DNA of 64,000 nt from Dirofilaria immitis (GCA_024305405.1 JAKNDB010000068.1:9285501-9349500), one strand, 5' to 3'; shown: positions 21,003 through 33,029, counted from the stretch's first letter. Translations and numbers: made by a program. The notes: generated by a model not told the origin, from the sequence alone.

Positions 21003-23211
21003 ATGTTAGAATCTGAACAGCAGCAGCATCTAACTGATAATAGATCGCTAGGAGGATGTCATGACGGTGCCCCTGTAACCGCACAGCAGCAGCAATTGAC
21101 ATTTTTAGTAACAACTCAGCAGCCGTTACCTTCTGTTAGTCATGTAATTGGACAACAACAATCAGTTCAAAACCAGAATTGCTATATGTCACCTGGACAG
21201 GTGACAAGTGCCCTGAACTGCGTATCTTCCCTATACCCTCAAGAACAACACCTTCTACACCACATACTCACTCTTCGACAATTTCCTCCCCATCTCCTCT
21301 GCCCGTCCAATCGACGAGCGGAGGTCAGTGTTCAGTACAATTACGAGGCACTGCTTCCTGCCCGCCACAGTCCTTGTCGAATTCATCATCATTAACATCA
21401 ACCCGAGTTAACGCACCTTCACCTTTGCAAACCTCTTCTAACGCAGCTGCTGTAATTCCTCACTTTCAGCGACAGCATTCCGTGTCATTTACAGCAAGTG
21501 GTAGCTCACATGCGGAACATCTTCGGTCCACGACAAGTAGAAGTTTCGATGGAGAATATGATAATATTCACCAGCAACAATCAATTATGTGCGACGCTTC
21601 ATCACAGCTGATGCATCATTCTTTACAGCTGCAGCACGCTCGTCAACAGCATGTTTTGCAATCTCCTCGCATGCAGCAACATCATCAACAACAACAAAAA
21701 TGCTTAAAGCAATCGACAACATTGAGTCAGCAAGGACAGCATCAAAATCTTCAATTGCAGCAAAACATATTGTTGCAGCAGCAACAACACTGTCAGCAAC
21801 AGCAAATGCTGCAACAACATTGTCAACACCCTCAAGTATTGCAGCAACAGCAACTTCATATGTTGCAAAAACCGCAACAGCAACAAAATTTTCCACATCA
21901 GTGGCAAACTGTTCAACAGAAACAGCAATCACAAGTTCATCAAATACAACAATCACAGCATGGATGTGTACAGTTTTCATTGCAAAAGCAATTAAAAGGC
22001 ATTTCGCACAGCAATGTGATGATGGCGATGAGGAGGAAGAGGAGGAAATGCAACAGCGATCGCTGACAGCAAAAGAAGAATACAGGGAATTGAAGCATCG
22101 GTTTAAATTCCTCGTCTATGTAAATTCTTGAAATAAGTACTTCTAAATGAGAGTTTTTAGAGATAAGTCTAAGAATAATATGGTTATGATATGGATGCGT
22201 TATTTAGCTTAAGAGTTTTAAAGAAGATCTCCAAGTGTCTGCGTTCGATACAGTGTGCGGCACATATTATCAGGATTGACTTTATTTTCTTGAATCTATA
22301 ACTTTTCCTGCTTTCCAAAAATCATGAGTTTTCATATTTCAAAAACAGAATTTTTTTTCAGGAGAATGAGTGTTATCAAGAAGAATTGCGAAACTTACAG
22401 AGGAAATTGTTGAAGCTCTCACGGGATAAAAATTTCTTATTGGATCGTCTGCTCCTCTATGAAAAACTGAGTGACTCATCAGATGAATCAGATTCATCTA
22501 TAAAAACTATCGAGGAAAAGATTCCACCCAAAAAGTAATTTATTTGTAACGTTATGACTAAAAATATCGGGCATGAAAATGAAACATAAAGTCATTTGTA
22601 AAAAGCATGGAAGTGGATAGTAGAGTAACTCTTTCAATTTTTATACAAGTTTTGGTTTAATAAAAATCATTATTTTCGGTCTTTTGTTTCTAGATTCAAT
22701 CTCTTGCTTCCATGTTTTCAGGAAATCTCGCCTGCCTACTTCAAGACGTCGTTCAACGAATGCGAAAGTTAAAGGAGCAAACAGTGTCAGCTCTATAGAT
22801 TCAGATGTAGCAAAGATCTTATTAACAGAACAGCAACAGCAGCAAATGCAGAAGCAAGCATTACAACAGTCATCAGAACAGCAACATCTACCAGTGCAAA
22901 TTGCAGGTTTTATTTTATTAAATATCCCATAGTTGTGGACTTTTTATGTCGATAATTAAAACGTAAAATTTTTTCCAATCTGGAATGATTTTTATTTAGA
23001 TGCGACTGCCTGTGTAGGTGTTTCGGTCTGTTCTGCTTCGAAAAAAGGCATCGGAGAACAGTGCGTTACCATTCCGATTTCGGCATGCTCGTCAGAACGA
23101 AATATCAAAAGAGAAGAAGCTGTGATCAGTACCCAAACAACCGAAGATGCGGCGTTTGAAGAAAATCGAAGCAATCAGTTCTCGTTATCTACTTTCACTT
23201 CACCTCGGTGA
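21003..23211 (+). CDS. INO80 complex subunit E-like protein with Gln-rich N-terminus
   Basis: The C-terminal half carries the INO80E signature: a charged coiled coil reading EEYRELKHRFKFLVY, then ENECYQEELRNLQRKLLKL and SRDKNFLLDRLLLYEKL. It is followed by a Ser/Asp/Glu-rich patch (SDSSDESDSS) and a basic stretch (KKKSRLPTSRRR). INO80E is an accessory subunit of the INO80 chromatin remodeller in the nucleus. Exons are 21003-22119, 22362-22534, 22722-22906 and 23000-23211, with matching phases, stop TGA. The start follows TTGTTTTCAG, suiting a trans-splice site. Vertebrate INO80E begins close to the coiled coil. Here about 330 extra residues precede it, dominated by Gln and His from CAA/CAG runs. 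Within exon 1 the reading frame steps twice by one base (around 21180-21250 and 21980-22066), in the direction expected for missing bases. Small introns are an alternative explanation. The coiled coil is certain; the N-terminal structure is less so. Confidence 0.82.
21560..21975 (+). repeat. CAA/CAG-rich low-complexity tract (poly-Gln)
   Basis: Interrupted runs of CAA and CAG, mixed with CAT, TTG and ATG, encode Gln/His/Leu-rich protein in the frame continuing from the start region. A/G alternation falls on the third position of the Gln codons, where it is silent. In the other plus frame the same changes would swap Ala and Thr. That supports the Gln frame as the translated one. Long open frames on the other frames and strand are shadows of this repeat. 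Confidence 0.75.
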
Positions 23212-23785
23212 TACAATTTTTGACTGTGTGCAAAGTACCGGTTTATCGAATTTTTTTGGATGTTTTGTGATTTGATCGATTCATATTGTTATTTATACAT
23301 ATTTGAGTGCAAAGAAATTAAAATTTGATGGTTTTGTTTTAAATTAATGAGTTGGTCAAAGCAAACAATAAAAGTTTTGACTTTGATCTTGTACTGTTTT
23401 TAGCTGATTTTGCAAATTCTGTAATATCCCGCTAAAACTATTTTTTTACTATTTTTAATTCTTTCATATTTTCTTTATTCATGGGACATAAAGTTGAAAT
23501 ATTGTTTGTTGTTGATGCTAATTAGTGCATGCATAATGTTGCCATAAAATATGCAAGAATTTGATCTTTGTGCTGATTCACTTGCAAGGATTTAATATGC
23601 TTAATATGTCAGAAAATATTTTGGAAGTTAAAAAACTCGGTGCTTTTCCGTTCATAAGAGATCTAGGGAAATTTTGCACATGTTACCCTTTGGTTAATAT
23701 AAAATTGCGACCCTTTTATAACTATCATCCTCTTTTTACAGGTGTTCATGAATTACTGTGGCTATAATTAAAGAATACTGTTTCA

Positions 23786-25591
23786 ATGAATTCAGTCGGT
23801 AAAACAGCATCATTGAGTACATCAGCGAAATGCGGTAATCTCATGTCATGGCTTAAACGGAATGAAGTCCCCTGGAAAAGGAAGCTACAGCGAAGACTTC
23901 ACCTGTTGAAAAGAAACATATTTTAGGTTGTCTGGTTATTATTTGGATCATAATAAAATAAATATTGACTTGAATCTCGTTTCAAAATTCTGATGATTAT
24001 TTATAATGGTTTCATAACATTAAAAATTGTATTTTTGGATGCTGCACGTCATGGCTATTTTATTTAGAAATTTTTGAGAAATATTTAGAACCAGGAAAAG
24101 GTGTACCAGCGCTACAAGGCTCAGCAGAATATTTAAGAAGTTTGGTTGAAGACATTGGTTGGCGAAGAGTACTTTTGGTTGAGTTTCGGAAGGGATATAT
24201 GGATAAAATTGTTAAATTTTTGCAAACGGAAAAGAAGAAGGTAATTTTCATGCAATAAATAGTGCACTGAAAACTGATTTTTCTAAAGATTTTAAAACTG
24301 ATGAAAACCAAATAATTTATTAATTTTTGGCAATTTCGGATCCATACATTAATTAGAACAAGCACAGGCTGAATTCAAAATTCTTTTCCATTTAATTCCT
24401 TTTTAAAAGCTATTTTTTATCTTTGAATTGTCTGCATTTAGGAGTGAAAATTTTTCCACCTCAGCATCAAATTTTCAACGCTTTTAACCTTACTCCGCTT
24501 CAACATATTCGCGTTGTACTTATAGGTCAAGATCCTTATCACGACGAAAACCAGGTGGTGTAGTTTGCGAATTACTGTATAATTTTGAGTTTAACGTCAG
24601 AATAGTTGCAAGCTAAATAAGTTTCAGGCACATGGACTATGCTTCTCAGTTTGCAAAGGTGTCAAACTTCCACCCTCACTTATAAATATCTATAAAGTTA
24701 GTTCTTTGAAATTCGTGATATTTTATTGCAAATTTTATTATATAATTATGTGTTTTATCCATAATATTTTAAGGAACTGAAGACGGATATTCCAAATTTC
24801 AAAATTCCTGACCATGGCTGTCTCGAATCTTGGGCTCGTCAAGGTGTCTTTATGTTGAACGCTACCTTGACTGTTGAGTAAGTAATTTTAATTATCAAGT
24901 GATATGTTATCTAAAGTCTTTAGTTTCGCATCGTTTAAATATTACAGTCCATAGTACTAAATCCCTGTATATCTTTATTTTTTATAACCTTCATTAAGTC
25001 AGTAATGATCGAACAGAACGATCTAGTAATTGGGTTGATTTCGTCTGTTTAGCAAAGTTTATTTAAGGGTTTCAGGTAAAACAAAGTGATACGCTGCGTG
25101 ACTAAGTCTTTTCAGTATTCTTGGTGATAGAATTTACATTTTTTATATGCGTTAATGCATAATGCATTTTTATATCTAATGTTTTTTACTCCAAATAATC
25201 CAACTGCGAAAGTCTTCAGAGCTCATCGACCAAATTCACACAATCATATCGGTTGGCAAAAGTTTACTGATGAAGTAATTCGCATCATTTCACGTGATTG
25301 TAAAGGAATCGTTTTTTTGCTTTGGGGAGGATTCGCTCACAAGAAAGAATATATAATTGACAAAAAGAAGCATATTGTTATCAAGGTGATTACTTATTTG
25401 ACCACATTTCTTTGAAATATGCAAATTATTTAAATTTGGAGACAAATAATTGCAGAATTAATAAGTTTTTCCAGACTGCGCATCCATCTCCACTAAGTGC
25501 ACGTATGTTTTTCGGTTGCAAATGTTTTTCGAGAACCAACGAAGCGCTAATGAAACTTGGAAGACCGGCTATTGATTGGAGCGCATTCTAA
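23786..25591 (+). CDS. ung-1: Uracil-DNA glycosylase (UNG family 1)
   Basis: Base-excision repair enzyme that removes uracil from DNA. The family motifs are all present: the water-activating loop [18 protein letters not shown] (catalytic Asp), VKLPPSL (Pro loop), [24 protein letters not shown], and the minor-groove loop HPSPLSAR, ending PAIDWSAF. Exons: first from 23786; 24070-24240; 24442 (or 24465)-24554; 24628-24696; 24774-24877; 25220-25385; 25475-25591. All junctions from exon 3 onward match in phase. Two places do not. In exon 1 the likely coding frame ([17 protein letters not shown]) is one base off the ATG frame near 23865. The exon 2/exon 3 junction needs one more base to read KKK-GVKIFPP. 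An alternative acceptor at 24465 restores the frame but drops eight conserved residues. The start is the least certain part. Confidence 0.92.
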
Positions 25592-26620
25592 AGTCTTTTT
25601 CTAGCACTACTTTTATATTTCTTATATGTTTGATGATACGGTTAATCTTATTTGTTGCATTATTACTCTGTTTTTGTTATCCATGATTTTTTATAAATTC
25701 ATTCTTCATTGTTGTTCAGATTTTATATTTACTCTGTAAATCTTATATTACTTTTATTCACAGGACTCTTTAATCTCATTATGCTCATATTAATCCCTGT
25801 AAGAAATGTGTTTTATCTAATTGCTTTAGAGCAAAATAGTTATACATTTTCCTTAATTTCGCTTTTGTTATATACATTCCACAATATTCCGACTTCAAAA
25901 ATAATCTCGCTTCATAAAGAAATTTCATTATCAAGTCTTTTTCTTGTTCATTATTTCCATAAAATATTCGTCAGTTTTATTCGCTTTGGAGATTCTGTAA
26001 TTTGCAGTTTAAAAAATCATTTTGTTGTTACAGTGACATATTTCAAAGTCATTCTCTGGAAAATATGCAACAATAATTTTTCAGATGATGAAAAGACATT
26101 TTTGTCAGATTTTATATTCCTTCAAGAACGATAATTCATCAATTCGCTCGAGAAAAATTAAAGACATCAACAATTAGTAGCTTACTCAGATAGAGATCTG
26201 TGGGAGAGTAGCGTAGCTTAGTATGAAGCGTTTTTTTTCAGCCTGCTATAATCGCCTAGGCGATGAGTTCAGCTTAGAGGAAACATTATGATATCAAATT
26301 GGGTAGTTCTGATGATTTCTGCTTAGGTAACAAAGAATTAAGGATGTTTTATTCTTTCCACGGCTTACCCATATACGTGTAATAAATATGCAATATGAGT
26401 GAGGAACGAGCTATTTAGCAATATACATTACATATGAAGACATGCATAGAGAATAAGCAGTGAATATCTTGATTAGAGAAGTCTGAAATGAAGAAGGATG
26501 GGAGCACTTTGGGACACAAATTTCTGGCTGAATAATCATGATAATTGAGATTAGAATGACAGCTGTATTCAATGCGGCACATATAAATTTAGATCTTCCT
26601 GTGAATATTTGATAATTGCT
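25592..26620. other. Convergent intergenic region
   Basis: The UNG gene (plus) and the SAYF-repeat gene (minus) converge here, so this should hold both 3' ends. A 141-codon plus-strand open frame at 25709-26134 is AT-driven: it is rich in Phe, Leu, Ile, Ser and Lys, has no motif, and sits just downstream of the UNG stop. I treat it as chance. Confidence 0.5.
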
Positions 26621-28442
26621 CTATCGGACAGAGAAATAGGCTGAAGTTGCTCCAGGTGCGCCGCCTGGTCCACTGCCTGATGGTGAGAAGTATGCCGATA
26701 CACCTGCTGCAGTACCACCACTACCACTATCAGCCGGCTTAGCACCAACGCCACCACTACCACCGCCGCCACCACCAACACCGAAATAAGCGGAAGTATA
26801 GCCACCACCGCCACCACCTATAAATGGAAAGGGCTTCATTGATCGCCATACTTGAATTATTTTAAGAAAAAAGTTTCTTAGGCTGGAAATTTTTGGGATT
26901 TGAACTCAGTTGTTAAATTGCAGATAAAAAAATATGGAGTAAGAAAATTTTAGAACCTGAACTGAGAGAAACAACAAACCTCCACCGACACCAAAGTAAG
27001 CGGACGTAGCTCCACCTCCGCCCGGTGCGGTTGGCGAATATCCTCCTCCTCCTCCCGCTGCTGAAAATTCCAAACATTCAAATATGTACTTTTCTTACAG
27101 AACTTATTACATATCATTACATTCAAACCATTGCGATTTTACAAATAAAATTATTCAAATCGATAAAAGCTTGCAGAATAATCAAAAATTAAACTATTCG
27201 TGTGTATTACCTGGCGGAACTCCAATAGCAGTCTTTGTTAAGTCAGCTGGCGCTCCAATAGCTGTTTTTGTGAAATCCGCAGTTGGAGATCCAATGGCAG
27301 TCTTCGTGAAATCACCCACTGGCATGCCAATAGCGGTCTTTGTAAAATCACCCGTTGGCATGCCAATAGCGGTCTTTGTAAAATCACCCGTTGGCATACC
27401 AATGGCAGTCTTTGTAAAATCACCTACTGGCGTACCAATAGCGGTCTTTGTCGCGTCTACTGCACCAATAGCTGTTTTAGTCGGATCTACTGCGCCAATA
27501 GCTGTTTTAGTCGGATCTACTGCGCCAATAGCTGTTCTCGTCGGGTCCACAACACCGATGGCAGTTTTTGTAGGATCCACAGCACCAATGGCAGTTTTTG
27601 TAGGATCCACGGCGCCAATAGCAGTTTTTGTGGGATCTACAGCACCGATAGCTGTTCTTGTCGGGTCTATGGCACCGATAGCAGTCTTTGTCGGATCAAT
27701 AGCTCCAATCGCAGTCTTTGTCGGATCAACAACTCCAATGGCTGTTTTCGTAAGATCTATGGTACCAGCTGCATAGTCGACTGAAACTGTTCTAGGTTTA
27801 ACCGTTCTAGGTTTAGTTCATTGATTATCTTAACAGATTATTTTTATTCATTGCAACGAACATACAAATGTATGTCTCACGCAAAAACAGGAAGAACACA
27901 TGTGGATTTCCAGAAGACATATTACATATGGAATCCATTAGTGCCAAAGTTTCACTCATATAACTTATTTCGTTTACCTATGCTATTATATCGCTAATTT
28001 TTGAAAATCTATTTCAAGAGGAAAATCAGAAATTTCAGAATTGTAAACTATGCTTTTCAAATGAACGCATTCAGAAAACTAGTGATTTTAATTTGTATTT
28101 CTTTAAATACTTCCGATTTTTTTAGAAAATGGTGGTGTTATAATCTGAATTTTCAAGCTTTGGACAAGAAAAACTACCTGTTGGTGAGCCCATACCTCCT
28201 CCTCCTATACCTCCTGGTGAAGTCGGTGAGAAATACGCCGAAACAGTCCCACCCGCACCTGCCCCTCCTCCTGGTGCAGCGAAATAAGCGGACGTTGTAC
28301 CATCGAAACCTCTTCCTCCACCGCCTGCACTACCACCGCCACCACCACTGGGTCTTGCTCCTGGTGCTGCGAAGTATGCGGATACTGTTCCCGGTGCAGC
28401 CCCGCCTGCGCCACTTGGTGCACTGAAATACTGGGATGTCAT
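26621..28442 (-). CDS. SAYF/TKTAIG repeat protein, 370 aa, function unknown
   Basis: Four exons (28178-28442, 27211-27780, 26980-27060, 26621-26817) splice cleanly. All introns are phase 1, and the total of 1113 nt gives 370 residues plus stop. The protein starts MTSQYFSAPSGAGGA. Exon 1 holds four SxYF motifs separated by Gly/Ala/Pro spacers. Exon 2 is a tandem array of 17 T[KR]TAIG units: first about eleven 10-residue units of the type VDPTKTAIGA, then six of about 12 residues of the type GDFTKTAIGMPT. Exons 3 and 4 return to Gly-rich spacers with four more SAYF motifs, ending SAYFSVR. There is no signal peptide or membrane segment, so it is probably intracellular. From memory, the MTSxYF start and SAYFGVGG style recall nematode sperm-specific class Q (SSQ) Gly-rich proteins; this is unverified. 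Eight regularly placed Tyr/Phe stickers in flexible Gly linkers suggest a self-assembling protein. Confidence 0.85.
27211..27780 (-). repeat. Tandem repeat array encoding TKTAIG units
   Basis: The second exon of the SAYF-repeat gene is a continuous array of 30-base units (type VDPTKTAIGA), passing into 36-base units (type GDFTKTAIGMPT). Neighbouring units are nearly identical in DNA, which points to recent unequal exchange or slippage. Because the periods are multiples of three, the opposite strand is also open for about 230 codons (repeating PIAVFVGST). That frame is a by-product: only the minus frame joins the flanking exons in phase. Confidence 0.9.
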
Positions 28443-29214
28443 CCCTTAAATCTTCCGACCACGCCGCGCGTTAGTTATGAGAATGGAAACAATAATCCAA
28501 GCAGTTAAAATTCGATTTTAAATCATATTTTGCTTCGAAACATTGATACCCATTCATTAAATTCGACGTATCATTGCAAAATATGTAAATTCCGCCTTTA
28601 TCAACTGAATAAACCTATAAGTCACTATTATTATTATATGATGATATAATAAGCCGAAATACATCCAAATGGGGTAAAAATGTCTATTTACTTGTTGTAA
28701 AACAACATAAATATTCCGACAAATAACTTATTCCAACAAATCTAAGCAATGTTAATATCGAATCAAACAAGAAAAGATTATTGATTAAAAACCAAACAGA
28801 AATCAGTAATCTTTAATACAATATTAAAACATGAAGCAAAATAATAAAGGGACGGTGCAATGCTTCATTTTACTTTAATTTCAGTTTTTTATTGATTGTT
28901 ATTCTTATCGGAGGAAATACTCTTCGCAGAACATATAATATATGCACAAGAATTATATTAAATTTCGTTATCTGAAAATCTTTTTTGATATATTTTTCGT
29001 AGTGAATACCATTGTATTGAACTTTCCATACACGTTATATATTGGCCTAGAAGGCAATAAAGATGGATGAGAAGGAATTGCGTTCTATAATTCACCAGTG
29101 CCATTCAAATATTTGATAATAAAGCTGCATTTAAATAATAAAGAAAACAGCAACCACTTGCTTTAACTATAAGTAGAAGACAGCTCACTCAACTGCAACA
29201 GTTCCAACTCAGAA
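28443..29214. other. Intergenic, no gene seen
   Basis: AT-rich spacer between two genes on the same (minus) strand: the KH protein upstream and the SAYF-repeat gene downstream. The SAYF-repeat start is preceded by GATTTAAG, a possible but weak acceptor. At about 770 bases the spacing is long for a nematode operon. Confidence 0.45.
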
Positions 29215-31491
29215 TTAAAAAGTTTTAGGTGATTGTGGTACACTAATGCCAGTTATACTTTTATTCATTCCGGGCGTTTCTTCTAGAAAATTCTGGATAT
29301 AACGCTGAGCAGCTTCACATTGTTTCACATTTTGGCCAATTATTTCTACAGGAAATTCATCGGCATTCTTCGCCTCTGTGTGCAACTGTAATCATTTATT
29401 ATACGGAAGGTTGTACCACATGTTAGCTTCTAATCGTCACACTGTTAAAAAGAAAAAATTTCACCAGGAGCTGGTTGATAACCAGTCGATATTAAACATT
29501 ATTTCAAAAATTTCAAAAAAATTTTTAAAATTTTGTATGATACAAAACCGAAATGTAGCAATTAGTGCGCTCTTCGATTTTTTTCTTATTTGCACCACGA
29601 GTGCCAATTAGACGCGAAGCTTCAGAAACAGGCACACTGAAAGTCAAACTTTTGTTGGTCGGACCATACAGCACAGCTTCGCATTCATCTACTGGAAAGT
29701 GTTCGCAAATTACTAAACAGTTTGATCAACGGATTATTTTTTAAATCCAAAATGATATTTCAAGACAATAAGAAATATGCATACATGTGCGACAAGACAA
29801 TTCCGGAACCGATCGTAATATACGCGAACCACAGCAAATCGTAATCGGAGTTGGCCATTTATGAATTTTCCCAACGTGACTTTCAATTAGTTCCATCAGT
29901 GCTGTTTTTACTGCTAATGCGTTAGCGAGCTGTAATAACTTGACTAAAGCAATGTTCTTCATGTTGCCTAAAATTATCAAGCACCGGGCCTAATAACGCT
30001 ACTTCTGCATGCTCTTTATTGTTTGTTTCCTGTTCGAACCCATCACGGTCAACCTATGCTTGTAGGAAGCACGAAAATCGAAGTACTGAATTTAGTGAGA
30101 TAAGATTTAAGCAAAGCTTAACTAAAATATGTAAATCTTAGTTTCTAAAAGCAATAATTATTTGGAACATACATCTTTGGTGATTATATCAACCTTAATG
30201 TTACCAACTGCACTATCATCCTTGAAATGTGGTTCAATGACACATCGAGCTGAACGTTCCAGTGCATTTACACTTCGCTTATCGTTTGAAAACACAAACT
30301 GTGCAATTGCACTCGGAATATTCATCAGAAGAACGCAAGGTTCTCCACTGAAGCCTTGCACAGCTGTATCTGGAAATATGTGACAAACAGTTTTAAGAAT
30401 TAGAGGAAAAATTTTTTTTAAAACAAGCAGGGTGAACAATGAACGTAACAAATATAATAAATTGGCAAAAAGAAATTATAAACTAGAATTTAGAATGTAG
30501 GCTTAGTAGGCTAAATGTCATTAAATATTCCTTCCCCTTCTATTCAGCTTATACGGAAATAGACTATGAAAATCTAAACTTACTGCTCTTAAAAGATGCT
30601 CTGCGAAGAATCGAAACTATCGTATCATAAGCATCACAAACTGAACCTTGGTTTCCAAAAATGCACACGTGACCGTTACTATCTGTCTGCAAAAGTGATC
30701 ACTAAAAATAGGCAGGAAATATTAAAAGGATTACTTCACTTTCTATTCAAAAATATACTTTCAACTGCAGTATTTCCGTCCGGTGTAGAAGAGTTTTGGC
30801 ATTCAATTGTATAAGCGCAGCTTCCGAAGGAGATACTTCAAACAGAAATTGGTAATCCGAATTATTCGTTAATTCATAAATTTCTACAGCACTGTAAGAT
30901 TTTAAAAGTTTGACAGTTCAAGTGAACCATGAAATTTAATGATATGAATATTGCCAAAACTAATGAATATGAATATATTAGTATTTATGTTAGTAGTTTT
31001 GTTAATAATATTTTTATCCTAAATTAAACACTTATCATCAGCAGTCAATGATTTTGAAAAAAAGGGGACAACTTTTCAACTAATAACGTTACAGATGAAA
31101 AAGGTTAGTAACCGTCGAAAATTATCCATCTTCCAAGCACAAGAAAGTGCTTCTTTGATGGCTTCTTGATTCGGTTCCACTAAACTTTCTACATAAACCG
31201 AATCTTCATTTATGACAAATTTTATATCATGTTTTCTTTCCAGGTCCAATAACACATCACAAGCATCATTGCCTAAATTTAAAAAATCTTTAAATCTTGA
31301 CAGCTACAAGGCAACTTTTTAAATTTCATGATTTCAAAAATTAAAAATCAAAAAATGTTTTCACAAACGAATTTTATAATGTAATTCACTTAATAAGCCT
31401 ACTGGATTAAAAAATACTGACCTGTGACATAAGCAAGAAAAAGTGGTAATTCAAATGTCAGTTTCTTCGAATAACTTTCCGACATTCTCAT
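29215..31491 (-). CDS. Multi-KH-domain RNA-binding protein
   Basis: Exons: 31422-31491, 31113-31272, 30759-30891, 30584-30686, 30173-30369, 29785-30053, 29549-29691 and 29215-29385, joining in phase. The last module is a good type I KH domain: LTFSVPVSEASRLIGTRGAN has the GxxG loop (GTRG), then KKKIEERTNCYIS, and after the intron FPVEIIGQNVKQCEAAQRYI. The earlier parts look like divergent KH folds lacking GxxG, for example KLTFELPLFLAYVTGNDA, YQFLFEVSPSEAALIQLNA and CVLLMNIPSAIAQFVFSND. Intact and degenerate KH modules in series recall Bicaudal-C and vigilin, but there is no SAM domain, so I name no ortholog. It probably binds mRNA in the cytoplasm. The exon at 29785-30053 changes frame internally; a 55-base intron ending ..TTATTACAG would explain it. 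The start is the first of two close in-frame ATGs. Confidence 0.75.
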
Positions 31492-33029
31492 TTCTTTTCT
31501 TTCACACTTAACAGAGACCGAAAAAGTGGTTAATTTAAAATAAATGACTAAGGGCTTCCAACGATGGAATGAAATTCATTCACTTAAATTACTACATATA
31601 CCCTTCAGCGATGAAACAGCGAAACAAATTGAATTGGTGCAACTTATCGTCTGAAAGGTTATATGAGAGTGGGTTTTCAAAGTTTTTGAAGCTGCCTATT
31701 ACATCACTCCTATAATTCATACCTCCTCATATTGCTTTCATAGTTCGAATAATAATAATAACGAAAGAGTTCTATTCTATGCAAACGGAGATTTTTGGAA
31801 TACAGTTGATATTACATTCGCCAATGTTATCGAATTATCAATATTTATTCTTTCGAAGAAGTGATGAACTTCTCACGTTAATTGACGTAAGTGCTCCCAT
31901 TTCTTAAGTTCAAGACAAGCTCTCAAATAACGTAACACGCACTGCCAAAATTTAATTAACCCTCTCTCATTTAAGACTTCGATGTGAACTTCAATGTTTT
32001 ACCCCTTGCTTTCACTATCTCCACTCTTCCCGCTAAAACAGACAGTTTGAAAAACACACGCAACACACTAGGGACCAGGACGCTGTCTCGCACCTCTTAT
32101 CCTGTCTCTTCGTCCGTTTCATTTTCCAAAGATTCAACAGGTTGAAAATTTGGGAATGAAACGACCTCTGCATGGTTCAAATTTATATAAAACAAACTTT
32201 TTATTAAAGTTTATGAATTATGCTCATAAAGATTTCCTTGCTAAAAAGTTTATCACAGAAATTATTTCACGTATCTGAAACCATTCCATATTTCTATATG
32301 AATAGTTCATTACGTCGCACCCATATATTAAGCTTTCTTCTTTACGAGCTGCTCCAATCTTCTCATGCTAGAATCACCGATACTTTCTAATGTTGAGATT
32401 GCCGACGATTGAACGGCCACTAAAACTGTGTAGAGTTTAGTCTCAAAATTATTTTACATATCATAAACTTCTGGTAAATAAATGAAAAATTTAATAAGAT
32501 TGGAAAAAATTTATTCCGATAATCTTTCCTATTCGCTTCTCCATTACTTTCTGAAAACGCTCCTCACTATCATAATTCGTGAAAGTCTGTTTATATAAAG
32601 GTATGGACAATTGAAAAATTCTAATTATAGTAAAATTTTATAAGTCCAGAGACGATCCGAAAAAGAAAAGTAAGATTTGTTCAATAATAGAAATCGAAAC
32701 CAACTCATCGAATCATATTGCGATAGTCCACTGTTTAAGTAATAGTTAAAATTATTAGCTCCAAAGACTCTAGTACGAAAAACAGTCCATTTTTTTAGAA
32801 GGTAAAGTACCAAGAAACGCGAAACATCCACGTTCCATTGCGGTCATTTAATAAATCTTACTTTTCTTCTTCAACATATCTCTGCATCCATTTTATAAAA
32901 TCTTATTTCTACTGTACATCGAAATTACACTAAAACAGTAAGAATTTAAATCGTCCTGAAGAAGTTGTATTAATTTCTATATTAAATATTCTCTTGACTC
33001 CTACTAGTCTCTTCTGGAATTCGATAATA
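31492..33029. other. Intergenic, no gene seen
   Basis: Spacer between the VPS53 3' end and the KH-protein start, both on the minus strand. A pyrimidine-rich segment near 31950-32130 may belong to the KH gene's promoter. I see no coding signature. A 68-codon minus frame at 32625-32831 lacks any motif. Confidence 0.45.

Noticed and set aside
21585..21980. 131-codon minus-strand Val/Ala-rich frame
   Set aside because: Shadow of the Gln repeat on the opposite strand.
21589..22131. 180-codon plus-strand frame rich in Ala/Thr/Ser as a separate protein
   Set aside because: It is the CAA/CAG tract read in another frame. A/G changes would be replacements in this frame but silent in the Gln frame. 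Only its last about 40 codons (the coiled coil) are real.
25709..26134. 141-codon plus-strand hydrophobic frame after UNG
   Set aside because: Composition is that of random AT-rich DNA, with no motif or splice context. The first half looks membrane-like only because TTT, ATT and TTA codons dominate.
27084..27776. 230-codon plus-strand protein with PIAVFVGST repeats
   Set aside because: Antisense of the TKTAIG array. It does not splice to neighbours and has no flanking coding exons on that strand.
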